Origin: Sphingopyxis witflariensis
Lineage (GTDB): Bacteria; Pseudomonadota; Alphaproteobacteria; Sphingomonadales; Sphingomonadaceae
NCBI RefSeq assembly: GCF_002205635.1
Contig: NZ_NISJ01000001.1
Coordinates: 248,001 to 312,000 of the forward strand
Length of the DNA stretch: 64,000 bases
Direction: 5' to 3'
The notes under the pieces were generated by a model. That model had not been told where the DNA came from and searched no databases. It saw nothing but the letters and a program-made list of their open reading frames with translations. The position numbers and the translations under genes are program-made. The stretch's first letter is position 1. The number at the start of each line of letters is the position of its first letter. Shown here one piece after another: positions 55,298-63,883 of this stretch.

Positions 55298-55898
55298 ACG
55301 CCGCCGCCTCTTCGACCATCACCTTTTTGTAGATGCTCGTGCGCGGATAGGAACAGACCCGCATCACCATCGGTTCGAAAAATTCCAGCGGTTCGCTGTC
55401 ATAGTCGGGGTCGAACGCCGGGGCGTCATAGGCTTCGCAGAAATGCGCGCAGGCAGCATAATGCGGGCTGTCCTGAAACTGGTCGCGCATGTCGCGGTCG
55501 AGGCCCAGATAGTGGAAGAAATAATGGCCCTGAAAAATCCCGTGATGCTGGACGATCCACAGATTTTCTTCTGACAGAAAAGGCTTGAGAATCGCGGCGG
55601 CGACATCGGGGTGATTGAACGCACCCAGCGTGTCGCCAATGTCGTGGAGCAGCGCCATCACGACATATTCCTCGTCGCGACCGTCGCGGTGCGCGCGGGT
55701 CGCGGTTTGCAGACAATGTTCGAGCCGGTCGACCGGAAAGCCGCCATAATCCCCGCCGAGCAGTTTCAGATGGTCGAGGATGCGCTTGCCATTATTCGGC
55801 GCAAACGCCTTCTGCTCGCGCGCGATAATGTCCCAGTCCTGCTGCGTTCCGTCGATCATCGATCGGAACGTGGCATGTTCGTGCGTCATGTCATTCAT
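55296..55898 (-). CDS. HD-domain protein with PhnZ/MIOX-like ligand set
   Basis: A 200-residue HD-superfamily protein. Putative metal ligands are His61 (EHCLQTA), His85-Asp86 (LLHDIGD), His96 (FNHPD), His118/119 (QHHGIFQG) and Asp158. The H...HD...H...H...D series, and Tyr51 ten residues before His61, resemble the diiron oxygenases PhnZ and MIOX rather than plain phosphohydrolases, although the PhnZ Glu at the gate is Phe54 here. Function is therefore either HD hydrolase or HD-type oxygenase on an organic substrate. No phosphonate genes are nearby. Confidence 0.75.
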   Translation of the reverse strand: MNDMTHEHATFRSMIDGTQQDWDIIAREQKAFAPNNGKRILDHLKLLGGDYGGFPVDRLEHCLQTATRAHRDGRDEEYVVMALLHDIGDTLGAFNHPDVAAAILKPFLSEENLWIVQHHGIFQGHYFFHYLGLDRDMRDQFQDSPHYAACAHFCEAYDAPAFDPDYDSEPLEFFEPMVMRVCSYPRTSIYKKVMVEEAAA

Positions 55899-55963
55899 GG
55901 CCAGCTCTCCCGTTATTTGGGCCAGTCTACGCCATTCGTTTCTGTTTGCAACCTTGTGTGCCG

Positions 55964-56689
55964 CTAGTCGGCGGAGGCGTTCGCGACATTATACTGCAGC
56001 ACTTCGGCCTGGGTCAGGCAGCGGCGGGTCGACTTGTCGTCGCCCTGCCCCGCGACGGCCTTCTGCCGGTACATGACGTCGGTCAGCAGCTTGCGCGACA
56101 CCCCCATGCGGATCAGGAAATCATTATCCTCGCTGGCGAGGAGCGCGGCATCCTGTTCGATCTCGCCGATCAACTCGGTCGTCGCATCGGTTCCCATCGC
56201 GACGCTCATGTCGATCGTGCCGCGGTCGCCAGTGCGGGTGAACATGTGGACCATGAAGATGCCGCCGGGTTCGACGATCCGCAGCTGGCCGCCCATGAAG
56301 ACGAAATTGCACGCGCTGAAGCAGACCCAATTCTTGGGGATGCGCGTCACCATGCCCGGGTGCTGGCGGATGATCCGGCCGGCGGCATTGCCCGCGCGCG
56401 CGTCGCCGCCGGGCGAGCTCACCCAGATTTCCTCGACGTCGGGATTGGCCGCCAGCGCGGCATTGAGCCGGTCGGGCAGCCCCGCATCGATGCGCCCTTC
56501 GGCCAGCAATATCTTGCGATCGCCCTGCTTGCGCGGGGTGAGCAGCATCGTCTTGTTCAGCGACCAGCCGGGATTCGCCGGGCAGGTCTTGTTGACCGGG
56601 TCCATCGGCGTCGCGCCGAGCAGCGCCAGTCCGGCGAAGAGCGCCATAGCCGGGCGCAGCAGGCGCCGGCCGTCAGGCCGCGATGACAT
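55964..56689 (-). CDS. Periplasmic ClpP-like (crotonase-fold) protein
   Basis: A 241-residue exported protein with a signal sequence (LLRPAMALFAGLALLGA). The core matches the COG3904 ClpP-class group: VEEIWVSSPGGDARAGNAAGRIIR, then WVCFSACNFVFMGG with the probable nucleophile Ser between two cysteines, and GGIFMVHMFTRTGD with a His. It lacks the usual ClpP cytosolic features and may cut or bind peptides in the periplasm. The start overlaps the upstream gene by 17 bases, so the two are co-expressed. Confidence 0.75.
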   Translation of the reverse strand: MSSRPDGRRLLRPAMALFAGLALLGATPMDPVNKTCPANPGWSLNKTMLLTPRKQGDRKILLAEGRIDAGLPDRLNAALAANPDVEEIWVSSPGGDARAGNAAGRIIRQHPGMVTRIPKNWVCFSACNFVFMGGQLRIVEPGGIFMVHMFTRTGDRGTIDMSVAMGTDATTELIGEIEQDAALLASEDNDFLIRMGVSRKLLTDVMYRQKAVAGQGDDKSTRRCLTQAEVLQYNVANASAD

Positions 56690-57239
56690 AACGCGCTTCC
56701 CCCGGCCCCTTGCACATGCGTTTCGACACCGTGGTTTCCTCGCCCTCGACGATCACGACATCGGTGACGCTCATGCAGCGCCGGCCACCCCTCTCGTCGT
56801 TGCGGGCAACGACGGTCGACGATCCGCTGACATTCTCGCGCGTTTCGCTCGTCCAGTTTGCGGTCGCACCGACCGCCTCGCCGCGCGTAACCTCTTCGGT
56901 CGCCGCCGCAGCCTGCACCTGCTCGGCGGGATCGAGGCGGCAGGCGATGGCGTCGGTCAGCGTTCCGGCAACCTCGGCGCTTGGTAAATAGCTGCCAAAG
57001 CCCGTCCGGCCCGCAGCGTCGCCGATCGCATCGTTCAATATGCCGCCCAATATATTGCGCCCGGCGCGGCTGCCCTTTTTGCCCTTGGGACAGCCGCCAT
57101 TGTCGCTGTCGGTGCTGGGCGATGGCGTCGGGGTCGGCGACGTCACCTTGCGCAACAGCCCGCCGAACTGCGCCTGTGCTGGCGCAACCGCCAGCATGCA
57201 CGCGGCGAGAATCGCCGGGGCACCGAATATCTTACGCAT
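56673..57239 (-). CDS. Secreted protein of unknown function
   Basis: A 188-residue exported protein. Signal peptide (IFGAPAILAACMLAVAPAQAQ), a Thr/Pro/Ser linker, then a Gly-rich segment (NILGGILNDAIGDAAGRTGFG) and a beta-rich C-terminal part with cysteines in GGRRCMSVTDVVI and KRMCKGPGEARYV. The MSVTDVVIVEGEETTVSKRMCKG ending is known to me from short periplasmic proteins with a Cys pair. Upstream of and overlapping the ClpP-like gene by 17 bases, suggesting that the pair work together. Confidence 0.65.
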   Translation of the reverse strand: MRKIFGAPAILAACMLAVAPAQAQFGGLLRKVTSPTPTPSPSTDSDNGGCPKGKKGSRAGRNILGGILNDAIGDAAGRTGFGSYLPSAEVAGTLTDAIACRLDPAEQVQAAAATEEVTRGEAVGATANWTSETRENVSGSSTVVARNDERGGRRCMSVTDVVIVEGEETTVSKRMCKGPGEARYVIAA

Positions 57240-57390
57240 CATCCGCTTCACCCTTCTGGTTGCCCTTAACAGGTCGTGCGCGCCCCTTTTATCCTCGCTC
57301 CATGCCACCCGCTGTGATTTTCATCAACCATGCGCGATAATCTCATCCAGACAGGTTGAATTAAGGCTGAATATGTCACAGTAACCCTGC

Positions 57391-57837
57391 ATGCTCTCGC
57401 AGAAGACCCGCTATACGATCCGTGCTTTCCAGCATCTTGCCGATCATTGGGGCAAGGGGCAGGTCCAACTCGCGGACATTGCGGAGGCGCAGAATATCCC
57501 GCCCAAATTTCTGACCGTGATATTGTCGGAAATGGCGCGCGAAGGATTGCTCATTTCGCAGCGCGGGCGCGACGGCGGCTATCAATTGGCGCTGCCGCCC
57601 ATCGACATCAGCTATGGCGACCTTGTCCGGCTGACGCGCGGCTCGCTGGCGCTGGTGCCGTGCGCTGCGCGCAACGCGCACGAGCATTGCAAAAACTGCC
57701 TGCCCGAAGCCGAATGCCGGATGCGCAGTCTGATGCTGAAGGTCCGCGACGACACCGCGTCGATCCTCGATCGCATCTCGCTGGCCGACCCGATCACGAT
57801 GGAGCCGGTGTTCGAGACCGAAGAAGCGGCGCAGTAA
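57391..57837 (+). CDS. Rrf2-family iron-sulfur regulator
   Basis: A 148-residue transcription factor. N-terminal winged helix (QKTRYTIRAFQHLADH, then LADIAEAQNIPPKFLTVILSEMAREGLL and RGRDGGYQLA). Three cysteines in PCAARNAHEHCKNCLPEAECRM (four in all) could hold a [2Fe-2S] or [4Fe-4S] cluster, as in IscR and NsrR. It could sense iron-sulfur status or nitric oxide. It is divergent from the secreted-protein pair and is followed by a hairpin terminator. Confidence 0.88.
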   Translation: MLSQKTRYTIRAFQHLADHWGKGQVQLADIAEAQNIPPKFLTVILSEMAREGLLISQRGRDGGYQLALPPIDISYGDLVRLTRGSLALVPCAARNAHEHCKNCLPEAECRMRSLMLKVRDDTASILDRISLADPITMEPVFETEEAAQ

Positions 57838-57850
57838 GCACCGTGCAGCA

Positions 57851-57882
57851 AAAAGGCGGCACAAGCATGGCCGCCTTTGCAA
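57851..57882 (+). terminator. Hairpin after the Rrf2 gene
   Basis: AAAGGCGGC, nine-base loop, GCCGCCTTT, with only a short T run. It lies 14 bases after the Rrf2 stop and probably terminates it. Confidence 0.65.
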
Positions 57883-57984
57883 ATTTCCAGTCCATTGGGA
57901 TGAAATCACAGGGCCTTGGCGGGATCAAACCGCCGGTCGATCATCTGCCTTTAGAAGCGTTCGTCCGCGCCGGACTTTGAAGAA

Positions 57985-58061
57985 GTGGTGGAGCCTAGCG
58001 GGATCGAACCGCTGACCTCCTGCATGCCATGCAGGCGCTCTCCCAGCTGAGCTAAGGCCCC
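57985..58061 (-). tRNA. tRNA-Ala (anticodon GGC)
   Basis: On the minus strand: acceptor GGGGCCT with AGGCTCC (one G-U pair), D arm GCTC/GAGC, anticodon loop ATGGCAT (GGC, Ala), T arm AGCGG/CCGCT with loop TTCGATC, discriminator A and encoded CCA. The 3' side of the anticodon arm reads GCAAGG, one A more than needed to pair with CCTGC, so there is a bulged A or a C-A mismatch with a six-base variable loop. Length is 77 instead of 76. Confidence 0.93.
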
Positions 58062-58182
58062 ACATCTTCAAACGATCGCTGCTGGGTGGCTGCGATCGGG
58101 AGGCCGCCTTTACCAGTGCCGGCGGCCGATGCAAGGGGCCAAATGCATCATGCGATGCTTTTTTTGGCCCCTCGCGAAAAAA

Positions 58183-58509
58183 TCAGCTCTCGACCTCATT
58201 GTCATCGTCGGTCGTGGCGACGCCCAGATCGTCATCGCCGCCGAGGTCGACGTCGTTGTCGGGCGAATCGCTGTCCTCGTCGACATCGACGTCCAGATCC
58301 AGATCATCGTCGACCGCCTCTTCCTTGACGACCTTGCCGGGCTTTTCAGCTTCCTCGAACGGCATCGGCTGTTTCGATTTCAGCACCGATTCCGGGATCC
58401 AGCTATAGCCGCAGCTGATGCAGCTAATCGGATCATCCTTGGTCAAATCATAGAATCGGGTGGCACATTTCGGGCAGCTGCGCTTGGCGCCCCATTCAGC
58501 CTTTACCAT
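58183..58509 (-). CDS. TIGR02300-family zinc-ribbon protein
   Basis: A 108-residue alphaproteobacterial protein of unknown function. The N-terminal zinc ribbon has CPKCATRFYDLTKDDPISCISCG (four cysteines as two CxxC pairs) and the family signature FYDL. The C-terminal 45 residues are an Asp-rich, low-complexity acidic tail. No signal peptide. It is divergent from aroA, the usual arrangement in alphaproteobacteria, and stands before tRNA-Ala on the same strand. Confidence 0.93.
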   Translation of the reverse strand: MVKAEWGAKRSCPKCATRFYDLTKDDPISCISCGYSWIPESVLKSKQPMPFEEAEKPGKVVKEEAVDDDLDLDVDVDEDSDSPDNDVDLGGDDDLGVATTDDDNEVES

Positions 58510-58633
58510 ATAAGCCTCGTAACCTTCTGGAAACAGGATAGAAATATCGGAAGACGACGGTAGCTGTCCAGCTTTCCGTCAAATCGGCGTGCGCCTTGCC
58601 AGATTGTAGCGGCGCTGTCAAAAGCCGCTCGCC

Positions 58634-59974
58634 ATGACCCATGAACCAGCCACCCCGCGCCGCTTTTCCGCCTCCACTCCACTGGAGGGCAAGATCGCCA
58701 TTCCCGGCGACAAAAGCATCTCGCATCGCGCGCTGATGCTCTCCGCGCTCGCAGTCGGCGAAAGCCGCGTCACCGGACTGCTCGAGGGACATGATGTGCT
58801 CGCCACCGCTGCCGCGATGCGCGCGATGGGTGCGACGATCGAGCGCCGCGACGACGGCGAATGGCGCATCCATGGCGTCGGGGTCGGCGGACTGCTCCAG
58901 CCGCGCGAAGCGCTCGACATGGGGAACAGCGGCACCTCGACCCGCCTGCTCATGGGCCTTGTCGCCACCCACCCGATTACCACGACCTTCACCGGCGATG
59001 CCAGCCTGTCGGGCCGCCCGATGGGCCGCGTTATCGATCCGCTGTCGCAGATGGGCGCCGACATCAGCGCCTCGCCCGGCGCCAATGGGACCAAGACTCT
59101 GCCGCTGATGGTACGCGGTCTCGCCCCTGCCACCCCTCTCACCTATCGCCTCCCCGTCGCGTCGGCGCAGGTGAAGAGCGCGATCCTGCTCGCGGGCCTT
59201 AACACACCGGGCATCACCGAAGTCATCGAACCCGTACCGACCCGCGACCATAGCGAGCGGATGCTGCGCGGCTTCGGCGCCGACCTGACCGTCGAGGTCG
59301 ATACCGACGGCACGCGCCACATTCGCATTGTCGGCGAGGCCGAACTGAAACCGCAGACGATCACCGTCCCCGGCGACCCGTCATCGGCCGCCTTCTTCAT
59401 CGTCGCGGCGCTGCTCGTCCCCGGCTCCGACATCACCATCGCCAATGTCGGGCTCAACCCGACCCGCGCCGGGCTGATCGATGTGCTGCGCCAGATGGGC
59501 GGAAACATCGAACTGATCGATCCGCGCGAAGTCGGCGGCGAACCCGTCGCTGACCTCCGCGTCCGCCACAGCGCCTTGAAGGGCATCGCGGTCGATCCTG
59601 CCGTCGCACCGAGCATGATCGACGAATTCCCTATCCTGTTCGTCGCTGCGGCACTCGCCGAAGGGCGCACAGTCACCACCGGCCTCGACGAATTGCGCGT
59701 CAAGGAAAGCGACCGCATCGCAGTGATGGCGACCGGCCTCACCGCAATCGGCGTCCGTGTCGAAGAGAGCGAAGACGGCCTGGTCATCCATGGAAGCGGC
59801 GGTGATCCGCTCGCCGGCGACGCGACGATCAAAGGACACCTCGACCACCGCATCTGCATGAGCTTCGCGATTGCCGGGCTCGTCAGCAAGGCGCCGGTGA
59901 CGATCGACGATATCGCGCCGGTGGCGACAAGCTTTCCGAATTTCGAAGCTCTGCTCACGGAACTGGCGCAGTGA
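58634..59974 (+). CDS. aroA: 3-phosphoshikimate 1-carboxyvinyltransferase (EPSP synthase), class II
   Basis: A 446-residue enzyme of the shikimate pathway that joins PEP to shikimate 3-phosphate. It has [13 protein letters not shown] near the start, [15 protein letters not shown] (98-110), [36 protein letters not shown] and [12 protein letters not shown]. The close agreement with the class II (CP4-like) enzymes over the second half places it in class II. At the position where CP4 has Ala100, this protein has Gly100. Its stop overlaps the GTG of the next gene. Confidence 0.97.
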   Translation: MTHEPATPRRFSASTPLEGKIAIPGDKSISHRALMLSALAVGESRVTGLLEGHDVLATAAAMRAMGATIERRDDGEWRIHGVGVGGLLQPREALDMGNSGTSTRLLMGLVATHPITTTFTGDASLSGRPMGRVIDPLSQMGADISASPGANGTKTLPLMVRGLAPATPLTYRLPVASAQVKSAILLAGLNTPGITEVIEPVPTRDHSERMLRGFGADLTVEVDTDGTRHIRIVGEAELKPQTITVPGDPSSAAFFIVAALLVPGSDITIANVGLNPTRAGLIDVLRQMGGNIELIDPREVGGEPVADLRVRHSALKGIAVDPAVAPSMIDEFPILFVAAALAEGRTVTTGLDELRVKESDRIAVMATGLTAIGVRVEESEDGLVIHGSGGDPLAGDATIKGHLDHRICMSFAIAGLVSKAPVTIDDIAPVATSFPNFEALLTELAQ

Positions 59975-60609
59975 AGACGCCCCACCTTACCCTGCTGGTC
60001 GCCTCATTCGCCGCCTTCGCTCTGGGCCAGCCGGCGGCAGCTCTGCCCAAGACCGCAGACTCCGTGGGAGCGCTCGACCCGACCACTCACGCTCCGGGGC
60101 CGGTCGCGCCCGAAGTCGATGCGTCGTGCGACGGCGATGTCGAATATTGCCCCAGCCCCGACCAGCTTCGCGTGGATGCGAGCTTCTCCCCCCTTCCGAT
60201 CGACAGCTATTTGGCCGGAGCGCGCGGGGCGCTTGCGCCGACGGAAGAGGAGAATTGCGATCCATCAAGCGGATGCGAATGGCGCGACGGCAACGGCGTG
60301 CGGCATTTTGCATGGGGCGACAGCGACGAAGACCTGCGCATTGTCGTCAAGACAGTCGAAGCAAAAGAGTTCGCCGGACGCCCTATCGAAGCGCTCGGCA
60401 TCGGCACGGCACGCAAACAGGCCGATGTTGTCGCCAACGTCCGGCGGTTTCTTCCGGATGTCGAAATCGCCTGTGACCCCGCCCGTGTGTCGGGCAATGT
60501 CGGCCCTGTCGAATGCGGCGCGACGCTAAACCCGGGCTGGATCCAGATCGGATTCGACCTCGACGGCAATCTGCTGCGCGTTCGCTTCGACGGATATCAA
60601 TTCATATGA
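59971..60609 (+). CDS. Secreted protein of unknown function between aroA and cmk
   Basis: A 212-residue protein from a GTG that overlaps the aroA stop (GTGA), ending by overlap with the cmk ATG (ATGA). Signal peptide ([19 protein letters not shown]). The mature part has several cysteines ([40 protein letters not shown]) that could form disulfides, and ends in a beta-like stretch. No known family. The tight overlaps place it in the aroA-cmk operon although its envelope location has no obvious link with either enzyme. Confidence 0.7.
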   Translation: MKTPHLTLLVASFAAFALGQPAAALPKTADSVGALDPTTHAPGPVAPEVDASCDGDVEYCPSPDQLRVDASFSPLPIDSYLAGARGALAPTEEENCDPSSGCEWRDGNGVRHFAWGDSDEDLRIVVKTVEAKEFAGRPIEALGIGTARKQADVVANVRRFLPDVEIACDPARVSGNVGPVECGATLNPGWIQIGFDLDGNLLRVRFDGYQFI

Positions 60610-61235
60610 TCATCGCGGTCGACGGCCCAACGGCATCGGGCAAGGGCACCATCGCACGAGCGATCGCCGAACATTTCGGCCTGCCCGTCCTCGACACCGG
60701 GCTGCTCTATCGCGCCGTCGGCTATCAAACGCAGCTCAATCACGGCGATCCCGATAACGCCGCCGACGCCCTCGCCGCTTGCGACTTTCCCGACAGCCTG
60801 CTCGATGATCCTGCACTGCGCTATGAAAGCACGGGCAGCCTCGCCAGCCGCGTATCGGTCCACCGGCAGGTACGCGCCGCGTTGCTCCAGCGCCAGGTCG
60901 ATTTCGCAAACCAGCCCGGCGGCGCCGTGCTCGACGGACGCGATATCGGCACTGTCATCGCGCCGCACGCCGATGCCAAGCTGTTCGTTACCGCCAGTCC
61001 GGAGGAACGTGCGCGCAGGCGCCATGCGGAAATGCTCGGCCGCGGCGTCGAGGTGACTTACGAGACCGTCCTTGCCGACATTCATGCGCGCGATACCCGC
61101 GACACCGGCCGCGCCGACGCGCCGCTGCGTCGCGCCGCCGATGCCATGCTGCTCGACAACACGAATCTCGATCAGGACGCCGCCATCCTTGCCGCGATCG
61201 CCTTCGTCACCGAACGCACCGCGCAGCGCCGTTGA
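60606..61235 (+). CDS. cmk: Cytidylate kinase
   Basis: A 209-residue kinase that phosphorylates CMP and dCMP. Walker A GPTASGKGT (7-15), LDTGLLYRAVGY near residue 32, GAVLDGRDIGTVI, and the lid segment with RARRRHAEML. Length is slightly short of the E. coli enzyme, as usual in alphaproteobacteria. The start at 60606 overlaps the upstream gene (ATGA). It is followed by a terminator-like hairpin and the long rpsA leader. Confidence 0.96.
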   Translation: MIIAVDGPTASGKGTIARAIAEHFGLPVLDTGLLYRAVGYQTQLNHGDPDNAADALAACDFPDSLLDDPALRYESTGSLASRVSVHRQVRAALLQRQVDFANQPGGAVLDGRDIGTVIAPHADAKLFVTASPEERARRRHAEMLGRGVEVTYETVLADIHARDTRDTGRADAPLRRAADAMLLDNTNLDQDAAILAAIAFVTERTAQRR

Positions 61236-61247
61236 TACCGACGCTTT

Positions 61248-61273
61248 GGGCGCCCGGGCGGCGTCCCTTTTTT
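61248..61273 (+). terminator. Terminator after cmk
   Basis: GGGCGCC, loop CGGGC, GGCGTCCC, followed by TTTTTTC. Seven pairs with one G-U. It lies 12 bases after the cmk stop. Confidence 0.75.
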
Positions 61274-61536
61274 CTTTGCTCACAGGTGGCGATTGGACTA
61301 TAGGCCGCCGCGTCCAACGGGTGTTTTCACCGGTTGAGGCATGGACAGACCGCCGCTCCAAACGAGCGCCGGGCGTGACGGGACGCACCCGTCGCGCGCT
61401 TTTTGCTTTACTCATGCCCGACCGCACAGACGTTCGAAGGATGCCGCGCTCCGCATCCGGCGGGCATGGCATATCGGCCACAAGACCAGCGGAACCAACC
61501 GCTTGGCCGGAACAAATGAAGTAAGGAACACACTCT
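61274..61536. other. rpsA leader region
   Basis: 263 bases before rpsA without a gene on the plus strand. It should hold the rpsA promoter and a leader in which S1 could repress its own translation. I see no conserved stem with confidence. Confidence 0.5.
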
Positions 61537-63249
61537 ATGGCCACTACGGCTTTCCCGACGCGCGACGATTTCGCCGCGATGCTCGATGAATCGCTTGGTG
61601 GTGCTGACGGCGGCTTTGAAGGCCGCGTCGTCAAGGGCACCGTTACCGCGATCGAAAACGACCTGGCAGTTATCGACATTGGTTTGAAGAGCGAAGGCCG
61701 CGTGCCGCTTCGCGAATTCGCCATGCCGGGCCAGAAGGCCGACATCAACGTCGGTGACGAAGTCGAAGTCTATGTCGACCGCGTCGAAAACGCCAATGGC
61801 GAAACCATGCTGTCCCGCGATCGCGCCCGCCGCGAAGCCGCCTGGGACCGCCTGGAAGAAGAATTCAACAAGGAAGCACGGGTCGAAGGCGTCATCTTCG
61901 GCCGCGTCAAGGGCGGCTTCACCGTCGACCTCGGCGGCGCCGTGGCGTTCCTTCCGGGTTCGCAGGTCGATATCCGCCCCGTGCGCGACGTTGGCCCGCT
62001 GATGGACCTGCCGCAGCCTTTCCAGATCCTGAAGATGGATCGTCGTCGCGGCAACATCGTCGTGTCGCGTCGCGCCATCCTCGAAGAAACGCGCGCCGAA
62101 CAGCGTTCGGGCCTGATCCAGAATCTGGAAGAAGGTCAGATCATCGAGGGCGCCGTCAAGAACATCACCGATTATGGTGCGTTCGTTGACCTCGGCGGCA
62201 TCGACGGCCTGCTCCATGTCACCGACATGAGCTACAAGCGCGTCAACCACCCGAGCGAAGTCATCAACATCGGTGACACCGTCCGCGTCCAGATCATCCG
62301 CATCAACCGCGACACGCAGCGCATCAGCCTTGGCATGAAGCAGCTCGAAAGCGATCCGTGGGAAGGCGTCGCCGCCAAGTATCCCGTCGGCGCGAAGCTG
62401 TCGGGCACCGTCACGAACATCACCGACTATGGTGCGTTCGTCGAACTGGAACCCGGCATCGAAGGCCTGGTCCACGTCAGCGAAATGTCGTGGGTCAAGA
62501 AGAACGTCCACCCCGGCAAGATCGTTTCGACCAGCCAGGAAGTCGACGTCATCGTCCTCGAAGTCGACAGCGACAAGCGCCGCATCTCGCTGGGCCTCAA
62601 GCAGGCTCAGTCGAACCCCTGGGGCGCATTTGCCGACACCCATCCGGTCGGTTCGGTCGTCGAAGGCGAAGTCAAGAACGCGACCGAATTCGGTCTGTTC
62701 GTTGGCCTGCCGGGCGACGTCGACGGCATGGTTCACATGTCGGACATCGCTTGGGGCATCTCGGGCGAAGAAGCACTTCACCTCCACCGCAAGGGCGAGG
62801 CCGTGCAGGTCGTCGTTCTCGACGTTGACGTCGAGAAGGAACGCATCAGCCTCGGCATCAAGCAGCTTGAAAAGGGTGCTCCGGCCGTTGGCGGCGGCAC
62901 CGCTGCTGCTGGCTCGGTGAAGAAGAACGACGTCGTCACCGTCACCGTTCTCGAAGTCCGCGACAATGGCCTCGAAGTTCAGGCTGGCGACGATGGCGCC
63001 ACCGGCTTCATCAAGCGCGCCGACCTTGGCCGCGACCGCGACGAGCAGCGCGCAGAGCGTTACCAGGTCGGCCAGAAGTTCGATGCGATGGTCATCGGCT
63101 TCGACCGTTCGAAGAAGCCGAACTTCTCGGTCAAGGCGATGCAGATCGCCGAAGAGAAGCAGGCTGTCGCTCAGTACGGCTCGTCGGACTCGGGTGCGTC
63201 GCTTGGCGACATCCTCGGCGAAGCGCTGAAGGCAGGCAAGAAGGACTAA
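61537..63249 (+). CDS. rpsA: 30S ribosomal protein S1
   Basis: A 570-residue ribosomal protein with six S1 (OB-fold) repeats, which bind mRNA upstream of the start codon. The first two, more diverged, repeats start near VVKGTVTAIENDLAVIDIG and VEGVIFGRVKGGFTVDLGG; the third and fourth show the motif NITDYGAFV near residues 209 and 294; the last ends before a Gly/Ser tail with LGDILGEALKAGKKD. The cmk-rpsA-ihfB order is the classical one. It is followed by a strong terminator. Confidence 0.99.
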   Translation: MATTAFPTRDDFAAMLDESLGGADGGFEGRVVKGTVTAIENDLAVIDIGLKSEGRVPLREFAMPGQKADINVGDEVEVYVDRVENANGETMLSRDRARREAAWDRLEEEFNKEARVEGVIFGRVKGGFTVDLGGAVAFLPGSQVDIRPVRDVGPLMDLPQPFQILKMDRRRGNIVVSRRAILEETRAEQRSGLIQNLEEGQIIEGAVKNITDYGAFVDLGGIDGLLHVTDMSYKRVNHPSEVINIGDTVRVQIIRINRDTQRISLGMKQLESDPWEGVAAKYPVGAKLSGTVTNITDYGAFVELEPGIEGLVHVSEMSWVKKNVHPGKIVSTSQEVDVIVLEVDSDKRRISLGLKQAQSNPWGAFADTHPVGSVVEGEVKNATEFGLFVGLPGDVDGMVHMSDIAWGISGEEALHLHRKGEAVQVVVLDVDVEKERISLGIKQLEKGAPAVGGGTAAAGSVKKNDVVTVTVLEVRDNGLEVQAGDDGATGFIKRADLGRDRDEQRAERYQVGQKFDAMVIGFDRSKKPNFSVKAMQIAEEKQAVAQYGSSDSGASLGDILGEALKAGKKD

Positions 63250-63272
63250 TCCTTTCGCCTGGCTAACACCTG

Positions 63273-63310
63273 ATAAAGGCCCGCAGAGTGTCCCTCTGCG
63301 GGCCTTTATC
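63273..63310 (+). terminator. Terminator after rpsA
   Basis: AAAGGCCCGCAGAG, loop tgtc, then CTCTGCGGGCCTTT and a short T-rich end. It lies 24 bases after the rpsA stop. Confidence 0.9.
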
Positions 63311-63449
63311 ATTGGGTGATATATTTTTGACCATACAATGAATCGTGATACTCTCGCCTCCGCGGTGGGAGGGGTCCTCACGCGAAAAAAGCCGGCATTG
63401 TCCGGATAGCCAGCATTTGCAGGATGCGCGCGAAAAGCAGGGGAAGCAT

Positions 63450-63728
63450 ATGATCCGGTCAGAACTGGTTCAGAAGATCGCAAGTGAAAACAGCGATTTG
63501 CGCTTGGAAGAGGTCGAACGGATCGTCGACAGCTTCTTTGATTCAATCGTCGAGCAACTCGCCGCCGGGGGGCGTGTCGAATTGCGCGGCTTTGGGGCGT
63601 TCTCGACCCGCAGTCGTGAGTCGCGTACCGGGCGCAATCCGCGCACGGGGGCGGCGGTCGATGTGCAGGCGAAGGCCGTGCCCTATTTCAAGCCCGGCAA
63701 GGAAATGCGCGAGCGTCTGAACGACTGA
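63450..63728 (+). CDS. ihfB: Integration host factor subunit beta
   Basis: A 92-residue HU/IHF-family protein. It begins [17 protein letters not shown], shows [25 protein letters not shown] and ends [13 protein letters not shown]. The beta-subunit pattern [13 protein letters not shown] distinguishes it from HU. It pairs with IhfA (not in view) to bend DNA. The start at 63450 is preceded by GGGGAAGC. It has its own promoter between the rpsA terminator and its start. Confidence 0.97.
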   Translation: MIRSELVQKIASENSDLRLEEVERIVDSFFDSIVEQLAAGGRVELRGFGAFSTRSRESRTGRNPRTGAAVDVQAKAVPYFKPGKEMRERLND

Positions 63729-63750
63729 ATTTCGGCTTTCAGAGCCGACA

Positions 63751-63866
63751 TTGCGAGGAACCCCGGACTTGCTCCGGGGCGACGCGACAATCCGCGGCTA
63801 TCGACCTGACGCCGGGCCGATAGCGGGGGATTGCGTTCCCGGCTTCCGCCGGGTCACAATGGCATG
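63751..63866. repeat. Imperfect inverted repeat, ATTGCGAG-type
   Basis: Related to the element at 18888-18968: it begins ATTGCGAGGAACCCC and ends with a GGGTCACAATGGC arm, with inner arms CGACAATCC and GGGGATTGCG. It lies between ihfB and a convergent gene. Confidence 0.7.
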
Positions 63867-63883
63867 ACCGCTTTGCAGCAGCC

